Positions 14,691 through 21,273 of a stretch of 21,273 nt of DNA are shown one piece after another. How positions within the stretch are numbered: the stretch's first letter is position 1; each line of letters starts with the position of its first letter. The translations under genes were made by a program, and so were the position numbers. Origin of the DNA: JARRLC01 sp050290865 (GTDB lineage Bacteria > Pseudomonadota > Alphaproteobacteria > Rhizobiales > Rhodomicrobiaceae); contig JBNKIW010000043.1 of NCBI GenBank assembly GCA_050290865.1, forward strand, positions 1-21,273, given 5' to 3'. The notes below the pieces were generated by a model. That model did not search any database and was not told the DNA's origin. It saw only the letters and a list, made by a program, of their open reading frames with translations.

Positions 14691-15575
14691 TTACTGCAGG
14701 CAGCATTTCTTGAACTTCTTGCCACTGCCGCAAGGGCATGGGTCATTTCGCCCGACCTTCTTGTACGGGTTGACGGCCTGCTCTCCCTGCAACTCGGCAA
14801 AGTCCGAGCGGTCTTCGCCCTCCTCCTCGTGCTGCCCTTCCTCGAAATACCCATACCATCCTGACAATTCCTCGATGGTGTCGCCGAACGGCTCATAGTA
14901 CGCGTTGTCATCCCAAAGGGCGCCGGGCGCGGCGAGAACCTCTTCCATGTCCACCTGGAAATCGTCGAACGAGCTCCAGGATGGATCAATATACCCTCGC
15001 TCGAACACTACCTTCACGACCGGTATCAACTCCTCCAGGCTGAGCATGATGATGGCTGTCTGCCAACCCTGCCAGACATAATTCACGCCCCGTGGTTGCA
15101 GTTCGGCGAGGCAGTCGTGGAGGAAACTGACGGCTGCTGCCCGGTCGAGCTTGCCCGCTCGTACCGCCATGGCCAACGCCTCACACATATGCATTCGGAC
15201 AAATTCGGCGGCATCCGGATCGCGAATGATGCCGTAGAGGGGGGCGGGATCACCGTCGAAGACCGCAGCAATGACGCGATGAATGGTCTCGGTGACGGCG
15301 GCACCAAGGACACCGTTGATCTCGTCTTCCGGAAGACGCAAGAGCCGGGCCAGCGCCGGATACGCCGAGGTTTCACGCCAATCACCCAGTAGGTGGAACA
15401 TGAAGAACAAGGCCTCACCCGAGATGCGCTCGTCGGGCGCAGTGGCAAGAAATTCCTCGATCTCTGCGATGAATAAGGGCGCCATTTCCTCGCGACGCTC
15501 TGCCGCCGCAAGCAAAGCCTCGCGCGGCAATCTGTCAGGCGTGGCCAGTTGATCGATAATGGTGCTGGTGTCCAT
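14691..15575 (-). CDS. DUF1186 protein with C-terminal SEC-C zinc motif
   Basis: This is a 294-residue protein. Residues 1-230 are helical and match the DUF1186 pattern (FMFHLLGDWRETSAYPALAR, LPEDEINGVLGAAVTETIHR, and LELQ-type repeats), likely a HEAT-like helical stack. An acidic linker (EEGQHEEEGEDRSD) leads to the SEC-C motif GRNDPCPCGSGKKFKKCC at the end, with Cys280, Cys282, Cys291 and Cys292 as zinc ligands. SEC-C occurs in SecA and many unrelated proteins and mediates protein or ribosome contacts. The start has GGAGG eight bases upstream. The function is unknown; a protein-binding adaptor role is a guess. Confidence 0.88.
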   Translation of the reverse strand: MDTSTIIDQLATPDRLPREALLAAAERREEMAPLFIAEIEEFLATAPDERISGEALFFMFHLLGDWRETSAYPALARLLRLPEDEINGVLGAAVTETIHRVIAAVFDGDPAPLYGIIRDPDAAEFVRMHMCEALAMAVRAGKLDRAAAVSFLHDCLAELQPRGVNYVWQGWQTAIIMLSLEELIPVVKVVFERGYIDPSWSSFDDFQVDMEEVLAAPGALWDDNAYYEPFGDTIEELSGWYGYFEEGQHEEEGEDRSDFAELQGEQAVNPYKKVGRNDPCPCGSGKKFKKCCLQ

Positions 15576-16078
15576 GATTCGCGCCTCCGGCTTCGATGAG
15601 GGGCATTTTTAAGCTTGAGTTCGCCGCACGCAATGCAGCTGCGGGGAGCATCACCAGGGATTGTGAGGCAGACAGAACGGCACGGGAAGGGCGCGTCGCA
15701 CGAGGAGTAAGGGGGGCGGATCCAACAGCCAGGCTGGGGCTGACCAGACGTCATCGGGTGCCTTCAGCACCTTGCTCCAAAAGCCGCCTTTCGCCTGGCG
15801 TTCAAATTGCCGCCGCCATGGTTCGAATAACAGTCGTTCAAGACTGGCTGGCCTGGAAGGCCGCGGCTCGGGTGCGCTGTCCTCCTCTGAGTTGCTCGTC
15901 GATACCACTCATTGAGACGCCTATCCGAAGCCCTACAAGTGGAAGGCGAACGGCAAGATCATCCTCGAACAGATCCGCTGGTGCGGGGCGTTCTCAATGT
16001 GGTCGAGGCCTCATGAGCTGTTTCGGCGGCGGCGCTTGCGAGACACCACCTGGGAACAGCGGCTGGCGTCAATCCCGC
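15576..16078. other. Gene-poor stretch with a possible transposase remnant
   Basis: No intact gene is supported. The only hint is a plus-strand frame at 15916-16142, described separately. Other frames lack known motifs and differ in composition from the flanking genes. The stretch looks like insertion-sequence debris between the DUF1186 and arsenic genes. Confidence 0.4.
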
Positions 16079-16142
16079 TCAGCCATATCCCGGAAGCCAG
16101 ACTTCTGCTTCGACCGCCGCAATGTCGCCTTGCGCGAGCTTA
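15916..16142 (+). pseudogene. Possible IS630-type transposase C-terminal remnant
   Basis: After a TGA at 15913, a plus-strand frame reads DAYPKPYKWKANGKIILEQI and continues to a stop near 16143. PKP-(F/Y)-x-W followed by an Ile/Leu-rich helix resembles the extreme C-terminus of IS630-family transposases. No catalytic DDE part, no terminal repeats and no target duplication are visible, so this is at best a scrap. Confidence is low. Confidence 0.25.
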
Positions 16143-16360
16143 ATCCACAGATTGAGAATCTTCTCGTACGTCACGCATTTCATGTGCCGCGGCGCGCTGT
16201 CTGCAGCCTCGACATTCTCCCACACGAGCAGGCCGGAAGGAAACGCGCTGAGACACCACTCGGTTTCATGCTTCAGAGCGACGCCGGAGTGCTCTTCGTC
16301 AGTGATGTCGAGTGATTGAAGAAGTTCGCGAAGTCGCCTGACCGATGGATTGATTTCCAT
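16079..16360 (-). CDS. Small conserved-looking hypothetical protein downstream of arsM
   Basis: The 93-residue protein starts MEINPSVRRLRELLQSLDIT and contains HETEWCLSAFPSGLLVWENV and KILNLWIKLAQGDIAAVEAE. It is a compact soluble alpha/beta protein with no signal peptide. An earlier ATG at 16393 is possible, but the GGGGAG close before 16360 and a more natural N-terminus favour the shorter form. It follows arsM by about 38 bases on the same strand and may be co-transcribed, yet nothing in it suggests arsenic binding (a single cysteine in this form). I do not recognise a named function; immunity-like or DUF-type small proteins share this general look. Confidence 0.6.
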   Translation of the reverse strand: MEINPSVRRLRELLQSLDITDEEHSGVALKHETEWCLSAFPSGLLVWENVEAADSAPRHMKCVTYEKILNLWIKLAQGDIAAVEAEVWLPGYG

Positions 16361-16398
16361 CGCTCCCCATCGGTCGGTCGCGCAAAAGGCCATGCGGG

Positions 16399-17235
16399 TC
16401 AGCCGTCGTTGCGTGCTGAGCTTCCACCCGGTTTTATCGCGCGGATGAACCCGCTCATGAATTTGCCTGACACCAGCGGGGCAAGCGCGTCCACGTCGAT
16501 GCCCTTGTCGCTGAGGAACTCGCGTGCGTCCTCGACATCATAGACCCGGGTTGGTTCGATCGAGATGCCCTCAAAACCCGCCGCCGCCAGCTTCGCCTCG
16601 TACTCGGTATCCTCAAGCGCGCCCGCGATGCAGCCGACCCACAGCAGCACGTGCTGACGCACCTCCGGCGGTACCGAGCCGTGCGTTACGATGTCGGACA
16701 CGGCGAACCGTCCGCCCGGCTTCAGCACGCGGAACGCCTCGCTGAGCACCTTGTCCTTGTCACCCGACAGGTTGATCACGCAATTGGAGATGATAACATC
16801 GACGGAGTTGTCGGGCAGCGGGATGGCCTCGATCTCACCCTTCAGGAATTCGACGTTCTCAACGCCTGCTTTGCGCTGGTTCTCGTGGGCTAGCGCCAGC
16901 ATCTCGTCCGTCATGTCAAGACCGTAAGCCTTGCCAGCCGGGCCGACACGCTTTGCCGACAGGAGCACGTCAATACCTCCACCCGAGCCGAGGTCGAGCA
17001 CGGTCTCGCCGGGCTGCAACGCGGCCAGCGCTGTCGGATTGCCGCAACCGAGCGACGCCAGCACCGCTTCGGCGGGCAGTTCACCGGTCTGATGGGTATC
17101 ATAGAGATTGGTCGTGATCGGATCGCAGCCAGAAATACCTGAGGGACCGCAACAAGCGCGGCTCCCCTCGTTGACGCTCAGGGCTGCCTGCCCGTATTTT
17201 TCCTTCACGGTTTCTTTGACGTCGATTTCGCTCAT
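16399..17235 (-). CDS. arsM: Arsenite methyltransferase
   Basis: The 278-residue protein is an S-adenosylmethionine-dependent arsenite methyltransferase. It has the SAM-binding motif ETVLDLGSGGGIDVLLSA (77-94) and conserved cysteines at 64 (SLGCGNP), 152 (SNCVINL) and 202 (VGCIAGAL), fitting the As(III)-binding set of ArsM. An N-terminal CC pair (28-29) adds possible thiol ligands. It converts arsenite to methylated, partly volatile arsenicals in the cytosol. It lies 15 bases after the arsR stop, with AAGGA before its start, so it is expressed from the arsR promoter and induced by arsenite. No arsenite pump or arsenate reductase is present here, so the locus relies on methylation or on transporters elsewhere. 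Confidence 0.95.
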   Translation of the reverse strand: MSEIDVKETVKEKYGQAALSVNEGSRACCGPSGISGCDPITTNLYDTHQTGELPAEAVLASLGCGNPTALAALQPGETVLDLGSGGGIDVLLSAKRVGPAGKAYGLDMTDEMLALAHENQRKAGVENVEFLKGEIEAIPLPDNSVDVIISNCVINLSGDKDKVLSEAFRVLKPGGRFAVSDIVTHGSVPPEVRQHVLLWVGCIAGALEDTEYEAKLAAAGFEGISIEPTRVYDVEDAREFLSDKGIDVDALAPLVSGKFMSGFIRAIKPGGSSARNDG

Positions 17236-17250
17236 GTATCCTTCTCCGGT

Positions 17251-17610
17251 TCAGGCGCAGCCGCAATCGTCTTTCCGGCTGCCCGCGGTTTCGATGATCT
17301 TTTCCGGCTGCACGGCCTTGTTCCGCGTACAGCACTCCGCATACAGAAACGCCAGCAGTTCCCGCAGCGCGTCGGCATTGGCAGCGTAGCGCAGGAAGGT
17401 GCCTTGGCGGCGCACCGTCACCAGATCCTCGTTCTTCAGCTTGTCCAGGTGATGCGAGAGCGTGGATGGCGGGATACCGAGTTCGCTGCCGATTTCGCCA
17501 ACGACCATGCCATCGGGATGCGCCGAAAGCAGAAGACGCATGATGCGCAGCCGCGGTTCGGTGCCCATGGCGGAGAACATGTCGGCGAAGCGGGTGATTT
17601 GCGTTTCCAT
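17251..17610 (-). CDS. arsR: ArsR-family arsenite-responsive repressor
   Basis: The 119-residue protein has the winged helix of ArsR/SmtB regulators: EPRLRIMRLLLSA, then the recognition helix GIPPSTLSHHLDKLKNEDLV, then the wing TVRRQGTFLRY. Cys93-Cys94 (AECCTRN) match the C-terminal vicinal As(III) site of the AfArsR type, not the CxC site in the DNA-binding helix of the plasmid R773 type. A CGC pair near the end (116 and 118) may supply the third ligand. Arsenite binding should release the operator at 17613-17636. The ATG at 17610 has no ribosome site, and the promoter predicts transcription starting at or beside it, so a leaderless mRNA is likely. arsM follows in the same operon. Confidence 0.95.
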   Translation of the reverse strand: METQITRFADMFSAMGTEPRLRIMRLLLSAHPDGMVVGEIGSELGIPPSTLSHHLDKLKNEDLVTVRRQGTFLRYAANADALRELLAFLYAECCTRNKAVQPEKIIETAGSRKDDCGCA

Positions 17611-17612
17611 TG

Positions 17613-17644
17613 TTCTATTATGTTGGAAATATAGAAGAGGTCAA
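17613..17644 (-). promoter_or_regulatory. arsR promoter overlapping an ArsR-type operator
   Basis: On the minus strand TTGACC (17644-17639) and CATAAT (17622-17617) form a good sigma-70-like promoter with a 16-base spacer. The inverted repeat TTCTAT (17613-17618) and ATAGAA (17631-17636), 12 bases apart, covers the spacer and -10 box, so bound ArsR would block polymerase. The expected transcription start falls on or within a base or two of the arsR ATG. Assigned from pattern and position. Confidence 0.65.
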
Positions 17645-17784
17645 TAGGCAAGTCGGTGAACGGCGGGCTTGCGCACCCTGTGCCGGCTTCCCCGCTTCGG
17701 CGATCGTTTTGATCTGGTGCTGGCACACGCCCGCCTAACTATCTACAAACAAATTTCGCAGCAGACAGTGAGTAGGAGGGCTCA

Positions 17785-18354
17785 ATGGCCAGATTCCTGA
17801 TTGGACTTGTCGTGGGCTTGGCACTCGCTTTCGGCTATGTTCGCTGGGGCGTTTCGGCTCCGGGCTTCATCCAACTGCCGGAGAAGTTGAAGGGAAACAT
17901 CGTCTCCACCGCGATCGAAGGCGATCTTTACGATCTCGACAAGCCGCTCGATGCCCGCAAGCGCGCTCTGGAGATCTTCTTCCAGAACCGGCCGCAATTC
18001 GCCGCCGAGGTCGACGCGGAATTCGCGCATCCTTTCCTCAACGCACTGTATTTGAAGCGCGTGATCCGCGAGGCGCGGCTCCTTCGCAGCGAACGGGGTG
18101 CCTTCGATATCGCACTGCGCAAGCCCGCCCTGCGTGCCGTGCTGGAGAAGAAGCACGGCGCAACGAACGACACCGCGCTCAAACAGGCGATGCTGTTCGA
18201 CGCGTTCACCAAGAAAGAGTTTTTGGTCCAGTGGGTCGCCAAATATGAGGAGCGCGTGAGCCCAAACACGCTGCTCCCATTACTGAAGAAACTGTCTGCG
18301 CAACCGCCTGTAAGCGGCTCGCCCAACGCTGCGAAGGCTTCATCTCCGTTGTAA
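17785..18354 (+). CDS. Membrane-anchored hypothetical protein
   Basis: The 189-residue protein starts with a hydrophobic segment (FLIGLVVGLALAFGYVRWGV, 4-23) that should act as a membrane anchor with the rest outside the cytoplasm. The remaining domain is helical and charged, with LDARKRALEIFFQNRPQFAA and DAFTKKEFLVQWVAKYEERV, and no known catalytic motif. A strong AGGAGG (17774-17779) lies five bases before the ATG, so the start is well supported. It is divergent from arsR and converges on the PLP-enzyme gene. I do not recognise the family; there is no sign that it belongs to the arsenic operon. Confidence 0.75.
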   Translation: MARFLIGLVVGLALAFGYVRWGVSAPGFIQLPEKLKGNIVSTAIEGDLYDLDKPLDARKRALEIFFQNRPQFAAEVDAEFAHPFLNALYLKRVIREARLLRSERGAFDIALRKPALRAVLEKKHGATNDTALKQAMLFDAFTKKEFLVQWVAKYEERVSPNTLLPLLKKLSAQPPVSGSPNAAKASSPL

Positions 18355-18426
18355 CGGGCGCGCTCTGCACCGTCTCCAGCCCCCTCGACGAGGCAGGACC
18401 GCCCCCTTGAGATGTGGCGTGCGGCG

Positions 18427-19401
18427 TCACGCTTGCGGCGTCCTGCCTGCCAGGATTTCGCCCAGGACAGCAGCATCGATATTGCCGCCCGTGCAGACCA
18501 CAGCGGCACGTTTCCCGGCGTAACGGCTCCGCTCCCGGATGAGCCCGGCCAAGGCCGCGGCTCCCGCACCCTCGGCAACATTATGCGTGCAGGTGTAGGA
18601 AATCCGGACCGCCTCCGCGATCTCATCCTCGGTGAGACGCAGGATACGTGCGGCCCCGGCCTGAATGACCGCCAGCGCTTCCGGGTGCGGATCGCGGCAC
18701 GCCAGGCCATCGGCAAAAGTGCGCGCAGACGCCGTGGGAACGGGATGCCCCGCCGCAAAGGACAGCGCGACAGCAGGCGCAGTTTCCGCCACTATGCCGA
18801 CAATCTCGGTCCTCAGCCCGAGCAGATCGCGCACCGTGATCATCCCGCATATCCCCGATCCCATGCCGATTGGCACATACGCCACGTCCAGATCGCCAAC
18901 TGCACGGAACAGTTCGTGGGCGTAGGTCGCCACGCCGCGGACGAGATCGGGATGAAACGCCGGCACGAAATGATAGCCGCGCTCTTCCGCAATGTTCGCA
19001 GCGAGAGCACGCGATTCATCGAAATCCGCACCGGCAACAATCAGTTCGGCGCCGAAGCTCTCCATTGCCGCGTTCTTCTCGACCGAATTGCCGTGGGGCA
19101 CGACGAAGACGGATGGAATGCCGTTCTGCTCGGCGGCGATGGCAACGGACTGACCGTGATTGCCTCGCGTTGCGGAAACAAGGCCCTTGGGCAGACCGCC
19201 CGCGCGCCGGAGAGCGTCGAGATAGACGAGCCCGCCCCGCACCTTGAACGCGCCCGCCGGCGTATGGTTCTCATGCTTGACGAACACTTCAACACCGGTT
19301 CGTTCGCGCAACAGCGGCCAAGCGTAGGCGGGAGTGAGCGGCACAAAACTGCGCACCACCTCAATGGCATCGGCAAGCTGATCATCCGTAAAAAGCGGCA
19401 T
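18427..19401 (-). CDS. Threonine dehydratase-like PLP enzyme
   Basis: The 324-residue protein is a fold-type II PLP enzyme of the threonine/serine dehydratase group. It has FVKHENHTPAGAFKVRGGLV, with the Schiff-base Lys in GAFKVRG, the SATRGNHGQSVA substrate loop, a Gly-rich phosphate loop IGMGSGICGM, and VVCTGGNIDA near the end. It lacks the C-terminal ACT regulatory domain of biosynthetic IlvA, so it is closer to catabolic or broad-substrate deaminases. Expected reaction: hydroxy-amino acid to 2-oxo acid plus ammonia. It diverges from an AraC-family gene across about 133 bases and is a likely target of that regulator. Confidence 0.9.
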   Translation of the reverse strand: MPLFTDDQLADAIEVVRSFVPLTPAYAWPLLRERTGVEVFVKHENHTPAGAFKVRGGLVYLDALRRAGGLPKGLVSATRGNHGQSVAIAAEQNGIPSVFVVPHGNSVEKNAAMESFGAELIVAGADFDESRALAANIAEERGYHFVPAFHPDLVRGVATYAHELFRAVGDLDVAYVPIGMGSGICGMITVRDLLGLRTEIVGIVAETAPAVALSFAAGHPVPTASARTFADGLACRDPHPEALAVIQAGAARILRLTEDEIAEAVRISYTCTHNVAEGAGAAALAGLIRERSRYAGKRAAVVCTGGNIDAAVLGEILAGRTPQA

Positions 19402-19534
19402 AGGGAACCTCGTCGCGGTTACAGTCGCGGAGATAGTGCTTCACCAGATGGCGCGCTTTCAAAAAACGGACGTGAAGTGCGCGCCTGCCGCAGAACGCGC
19501 TGTCCTGTGCCGCCCGCTCTGGTAAACTCGCGCC

Positions 19535-20368
19535 ATGCACTATCAGGCCGCCACCCCCCCCCCTGGCTGCGAGCACAAGCCAGCGGCACTCCCTCCGTCC
19601 ATCACCATTGGCGACGCGCATGCCGCGTTACTGCCCCGTGCACCTTACGAGGCGCGATACACGCCCTGCACGGCCATGATCGGCTTTGCCTTCGAGGCGC
19701 AGGCAGGCATGCATGCTTTCGCCTCGGATCGAGAGGCATCCCTCCGGACGCGGCCGAACAGCCTCGCCTACGTTCCCGTCGGATGCGATGTGATGTCCCG
19801 CTCTGCCGCTGGCGGCGAATATCTGACAGTCCGGCTGGTCACCGGGAGCATTCCCGCATCGCCAACCGAACGGCGGTTCAGTGACCATATCGATTCCGCC
19901 GCCATTGCCGCTGCACAAAACCTGCGGCGGATGCTCCTTACGGGGCAGTCGGCCGACGTGCTTCAGTTCGAGGCCGAAACCGCGCAGCTTCGCGATGCCG
20001 CTTGGCGCGTGGCTGCGGGGCGTGCCACTCAAGCTCCGGCTGCTCGCTGGATGACGGTCCGGCGGTTGCGGCTGGTTGACGAGCTGATCGAGGCGAAGCT
20101 GGAGAGTAGCCTGACGGCAGGCGAGCTTGCGGCCGCCCTGGGGCTTTCCTCGGGATTTTTCCGTCGCGCTCTCAAGGCCGCCGTAGGCAAGGCGCCGCAC
20201 CACTACATCATCGACCGGCGTCTTTCGCGTGCGCGGGAGCCGCTGCGGACCGGCAACCACGGGCTGGCTGAGATCGCCGCCGCCTGCGGCTTCGCCTCGC
20301 ATGCCCACATGACGGCCCTGTTCCGGCGGCGGCTCGGCGTGACGCCGAACAGTCTGCGCGGACGCTGA
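19535..20368 (+). CDS. AraC-family transcriptional regulator
   Basis: This is a 277-residue protein. The C-terminal 100 residues carry the double helix-turn-helix: SLTAGELAAALGLSSGFFRR, then the linker YIIDRRLSRAREPL, then GLAEIAAACGFASHAHMTAL and FRRRLGVTPNSLR. The N-terminal domain is a probable ligand-sensing or dimerisation part without a named match. Codons 7-10 (T-P-P-P) contain a run of ten C (19554-19563), a possible slippage site. Transcribed away from the dehydratase-like gene, it probably controls that gene and itself. There is only a weak ribosome site (GGTAAA) before the ATG. Confidence 0.9.
   Translation: MHYQAATPPPGCEHKPAALPPSITIGDAHAALLPRAPYEARYTPCTAMIGFAFEAQAGMHAFASDREASLRTRPNSLAYVPVGCDVMSRSAAGGEYLTVRLVTGSIPASPTERRFSDHIDSAAIAAAQNLRRMLLTGQSADVLQFEAETAQLRDAAWRVAAGRATQAPAARWMTVRRLRLVDELIEAKLESSLTAGELAAALGLSSGFFRRALKAAVGKAPHHYIIDRRLSRAREPLRTGNHGLAEIAAACGFASHAHMTALFRRRLGVTPNSLRGR
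19554..19563 (+). repeat. Ten-C homopolymer tract in the 5' end of the AraC gene
   Basis: Ten consecutive C bases lie in codons 7 to 10 of the AraC-like gene. Gain or loss of one base would shift the frame right after the start and abolish the protein, unless translation began downstream. Tracts of this length can mutate by replication slippage and can also cause sequencing errors. Confidence 0.9.
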
Positions 20369-20937
20369 AGGCGCTTTCACGCATTTGGCGGCCGGTTCAG
20401 GATGTCCGCCACGCCCACTCGCGATCGTGAAGCTGGAAGCTGCGCAAATACAACCCGCTTAGCCGACGTCCCTGAACAATGGCGGTGGGTGTCGGTGCGG
20501 CTTGCGTGAGATACCCCGCGATGCCATTCAACAGTCAAAATCACTGGTACGACGGCTCGGCTCCAAAAGCTGTCTCTGACAGTGCCCCGAACTTGGGGCA
20601 GTTGATGTTCAATGAGCAGTCGCTCACCGCCACGCCCTCGGTTCGGTGCACGCATGTTGTTTTCGCGCCGCCCTCATGCTCCCGCCCAGGATCCGCTGCG
20701 CCACCCACGAACTCACGCCAGCATAGATCGCGCAGAACGTCATGTCGGATTTCGGGCACAGCCCCGCCTCCATCAGCGTCTTCAGCCCTTCGGCGAGCGC
20801 CCACGTGGTGCTGGTCGAACTCCCAGTCGTGCCCGAGGAACGCGGAAACGTAGCACCGGGGCGCAGGTCTTTGCAGAACCAGAGGGGGCACGGGATCGAG
20901 CCGCCATCGTTTGCCATCCTGCCCGTCCGTCTGGATC
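20369..20937. other. Degenerate stretch with no intact gene
   Basis: No complete gene is supported between the AraC-like gene and the subtilase-like scrap. Open minus-strand frames are overlapping and out of register, for example a hydrophobic WALAEGLKTLMEAGLC part in one frame, suggesting an old frameshifted gene. I cannot name a family for it. Confidence 0.4.
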
Positions 20938-21021
20938 GGTCCCGCGCAGATGCTCCCGCCGCAATACCGCCACACCCGCCACATGCGGGCAGGCCATGCC
21001 CGTGCCGCTCTTCCCGACCGC
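20938..21021 (-). pseudogene. Subtilase (S8) serine-loop remnant with Ser replaced by Gly
   Basis: Directly after the TPR-like stop and in the same frame, the minus strand reads SGTGMACPHVAGVAVL. This resembles the subtilase serine loop SGTSMATPHVAGVAAL, but the catalytic Ser is Gly (GGC), and neither the Asp and His motifs nor the rest of the domain are found. It looks like decayed protease sequence. The similarity is short, so the call is tentative. Confidence 0.4.
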
Positions 21022-21273
21022 TCACTGCGTCGCCTTGCCGCCTCCGAGCAGCGTCCGCACCTCCGTCATCTGCCGGTGCTTCAGGCCACGCTTTTCCAGT
21101 TCGGCAAAATCCTCAAGGATGACCTCCTCCCACAATTTGCCGCCCTCCGCCACGCGCCGGCCCTTGTACCTGGTGTAAAACGCTCGCGCTGCCTGCGCCT
21201 GCCCGAGGAACATCAGCGCGTGCGCCTTGTTGGTGGCGTAGGCGGGAGTGTTCGGGGCGATGGCCATGGCGCG
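21022..21273 (-). CDS. TPR-like protein, C-terminal part only
   Basis: The frame is open to the window edge and ends at 21022. It encodes at least 81 residues, including APNTPAYATNKAHALMFLGQ and AQAARAFYTRYKG, which fits one tetratricopeptide helix pair, followed by a charged tail (WEEVILEDFAELEKRGLKH). The start and most of the protein lie outside the window, so the whole-protein function cannot be judged. TPR modules mediate protein contacts. It ends just before the subtilase-like scrap. Confidence 0.65.
   Translation of the reverse strand, partial: RAMAIAPNTPAYATNKAHALMFLGQAQAARAFYTRYKGRRVAEGGKLWEEVILEDFAELEKRGLKHRQMTEVRTLLGGGKATQ

Noticed and set aside
13367..14713. Long plus-strand frame of 448 codons opposite the old yellow enzyme
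   Set aside because: The minus strand encodes a full, motif-rich old yellow enzyme; the plus frame is high-GC antisense.
18412..19884. Long plus-strand frame of 490 codons opposite the dehydratase
   Set aside because: Antisense to a clear PLP enzyme and overlapping the AraC gene start; no family features.

Overview
The window looks like a GC-rich chromosomal or plasmid segment from a Gram-negative alphaproteobacterium, possibly a sphingomonad or rhizobial relative. That placement is an inference from gene content (old yellow enzyme, DUF1186/SEC-C, ArsR-ArsM, FAH, LysR-GST-flavoprotein) and codon use; no rRNA or tRNA is present to confirm it. Ordinary housekeeping and accessory genes alternate with gene debris, so this is a plastic region.

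Region A (1-5600) holds the most interesting locus. A Cys/Thr-rich putative RiPP precursor (738-1235) is followed by a HopA1-like putative lyase (1310-2497) and an 804-residue protein (2512-4926). The large protein has an N-terminal PqqD/RRE-like domain, a protein-kinase domain and a seven-repeat LanC-like cyclase with a Cys-Cys-Gly zinc motif. All three run the same way, and the last two are 14 bases apart. Kinase plus lyase plus cyclase is the enzyme logic of lanthipeptide formation: phosphorylate Ser/Thr, eliminate phosphate, add Cys thiols. The arrangement does not fit the textbook class I-V layouts: the lyase is separate while kinase and cyclase are fused. The precursor is also odd, with its Cys-rich segment in the middle and a helical hairpin at the C-terminus. 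No transporter or protease is visible. A strong nested inverted repeat lies upstream (586-621), and the flanks contain no convincing intact genes.

Region B (5596-7068) is debris: a 5'-truncated FAH-family hydrolase abutting an alpha/beta-hydrolase C-terminus, then an Excalibur-motif remnant. Region C (7069-9560) has a secreted sialidase-like propeller protein divergent from a PadR regulator translationally coupled to a HAAS-like membrane protein, with an inverted repeat between them. Region D (9854-10647) is a DUF1778-GNAT (TacA-TacT type) toxin-antitoxin pair whose toxin is frameshifted.

Region E (10695-15575) carries a LysR regulator divergent from a GST/PNPOx-like flavoprotein pair, then a converging old yellow enzyme and a DUF1186/SEC-C protein. 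Region F (16079-18354) carries arsR-arsM, a small downstream protein, and a divergent membrane-anchored protein. The arsR promoter overlaps an operator-like repeat and predicts a leaderless transcript. Region G (18427-21273) has a threonine dehydratase-like PLP enzyme divergent from an AraC regulator with a C10 tract, then a degenerate stretch with a subtilase-like scrap and the C-terminal end of a TPR-like protein running off the window.
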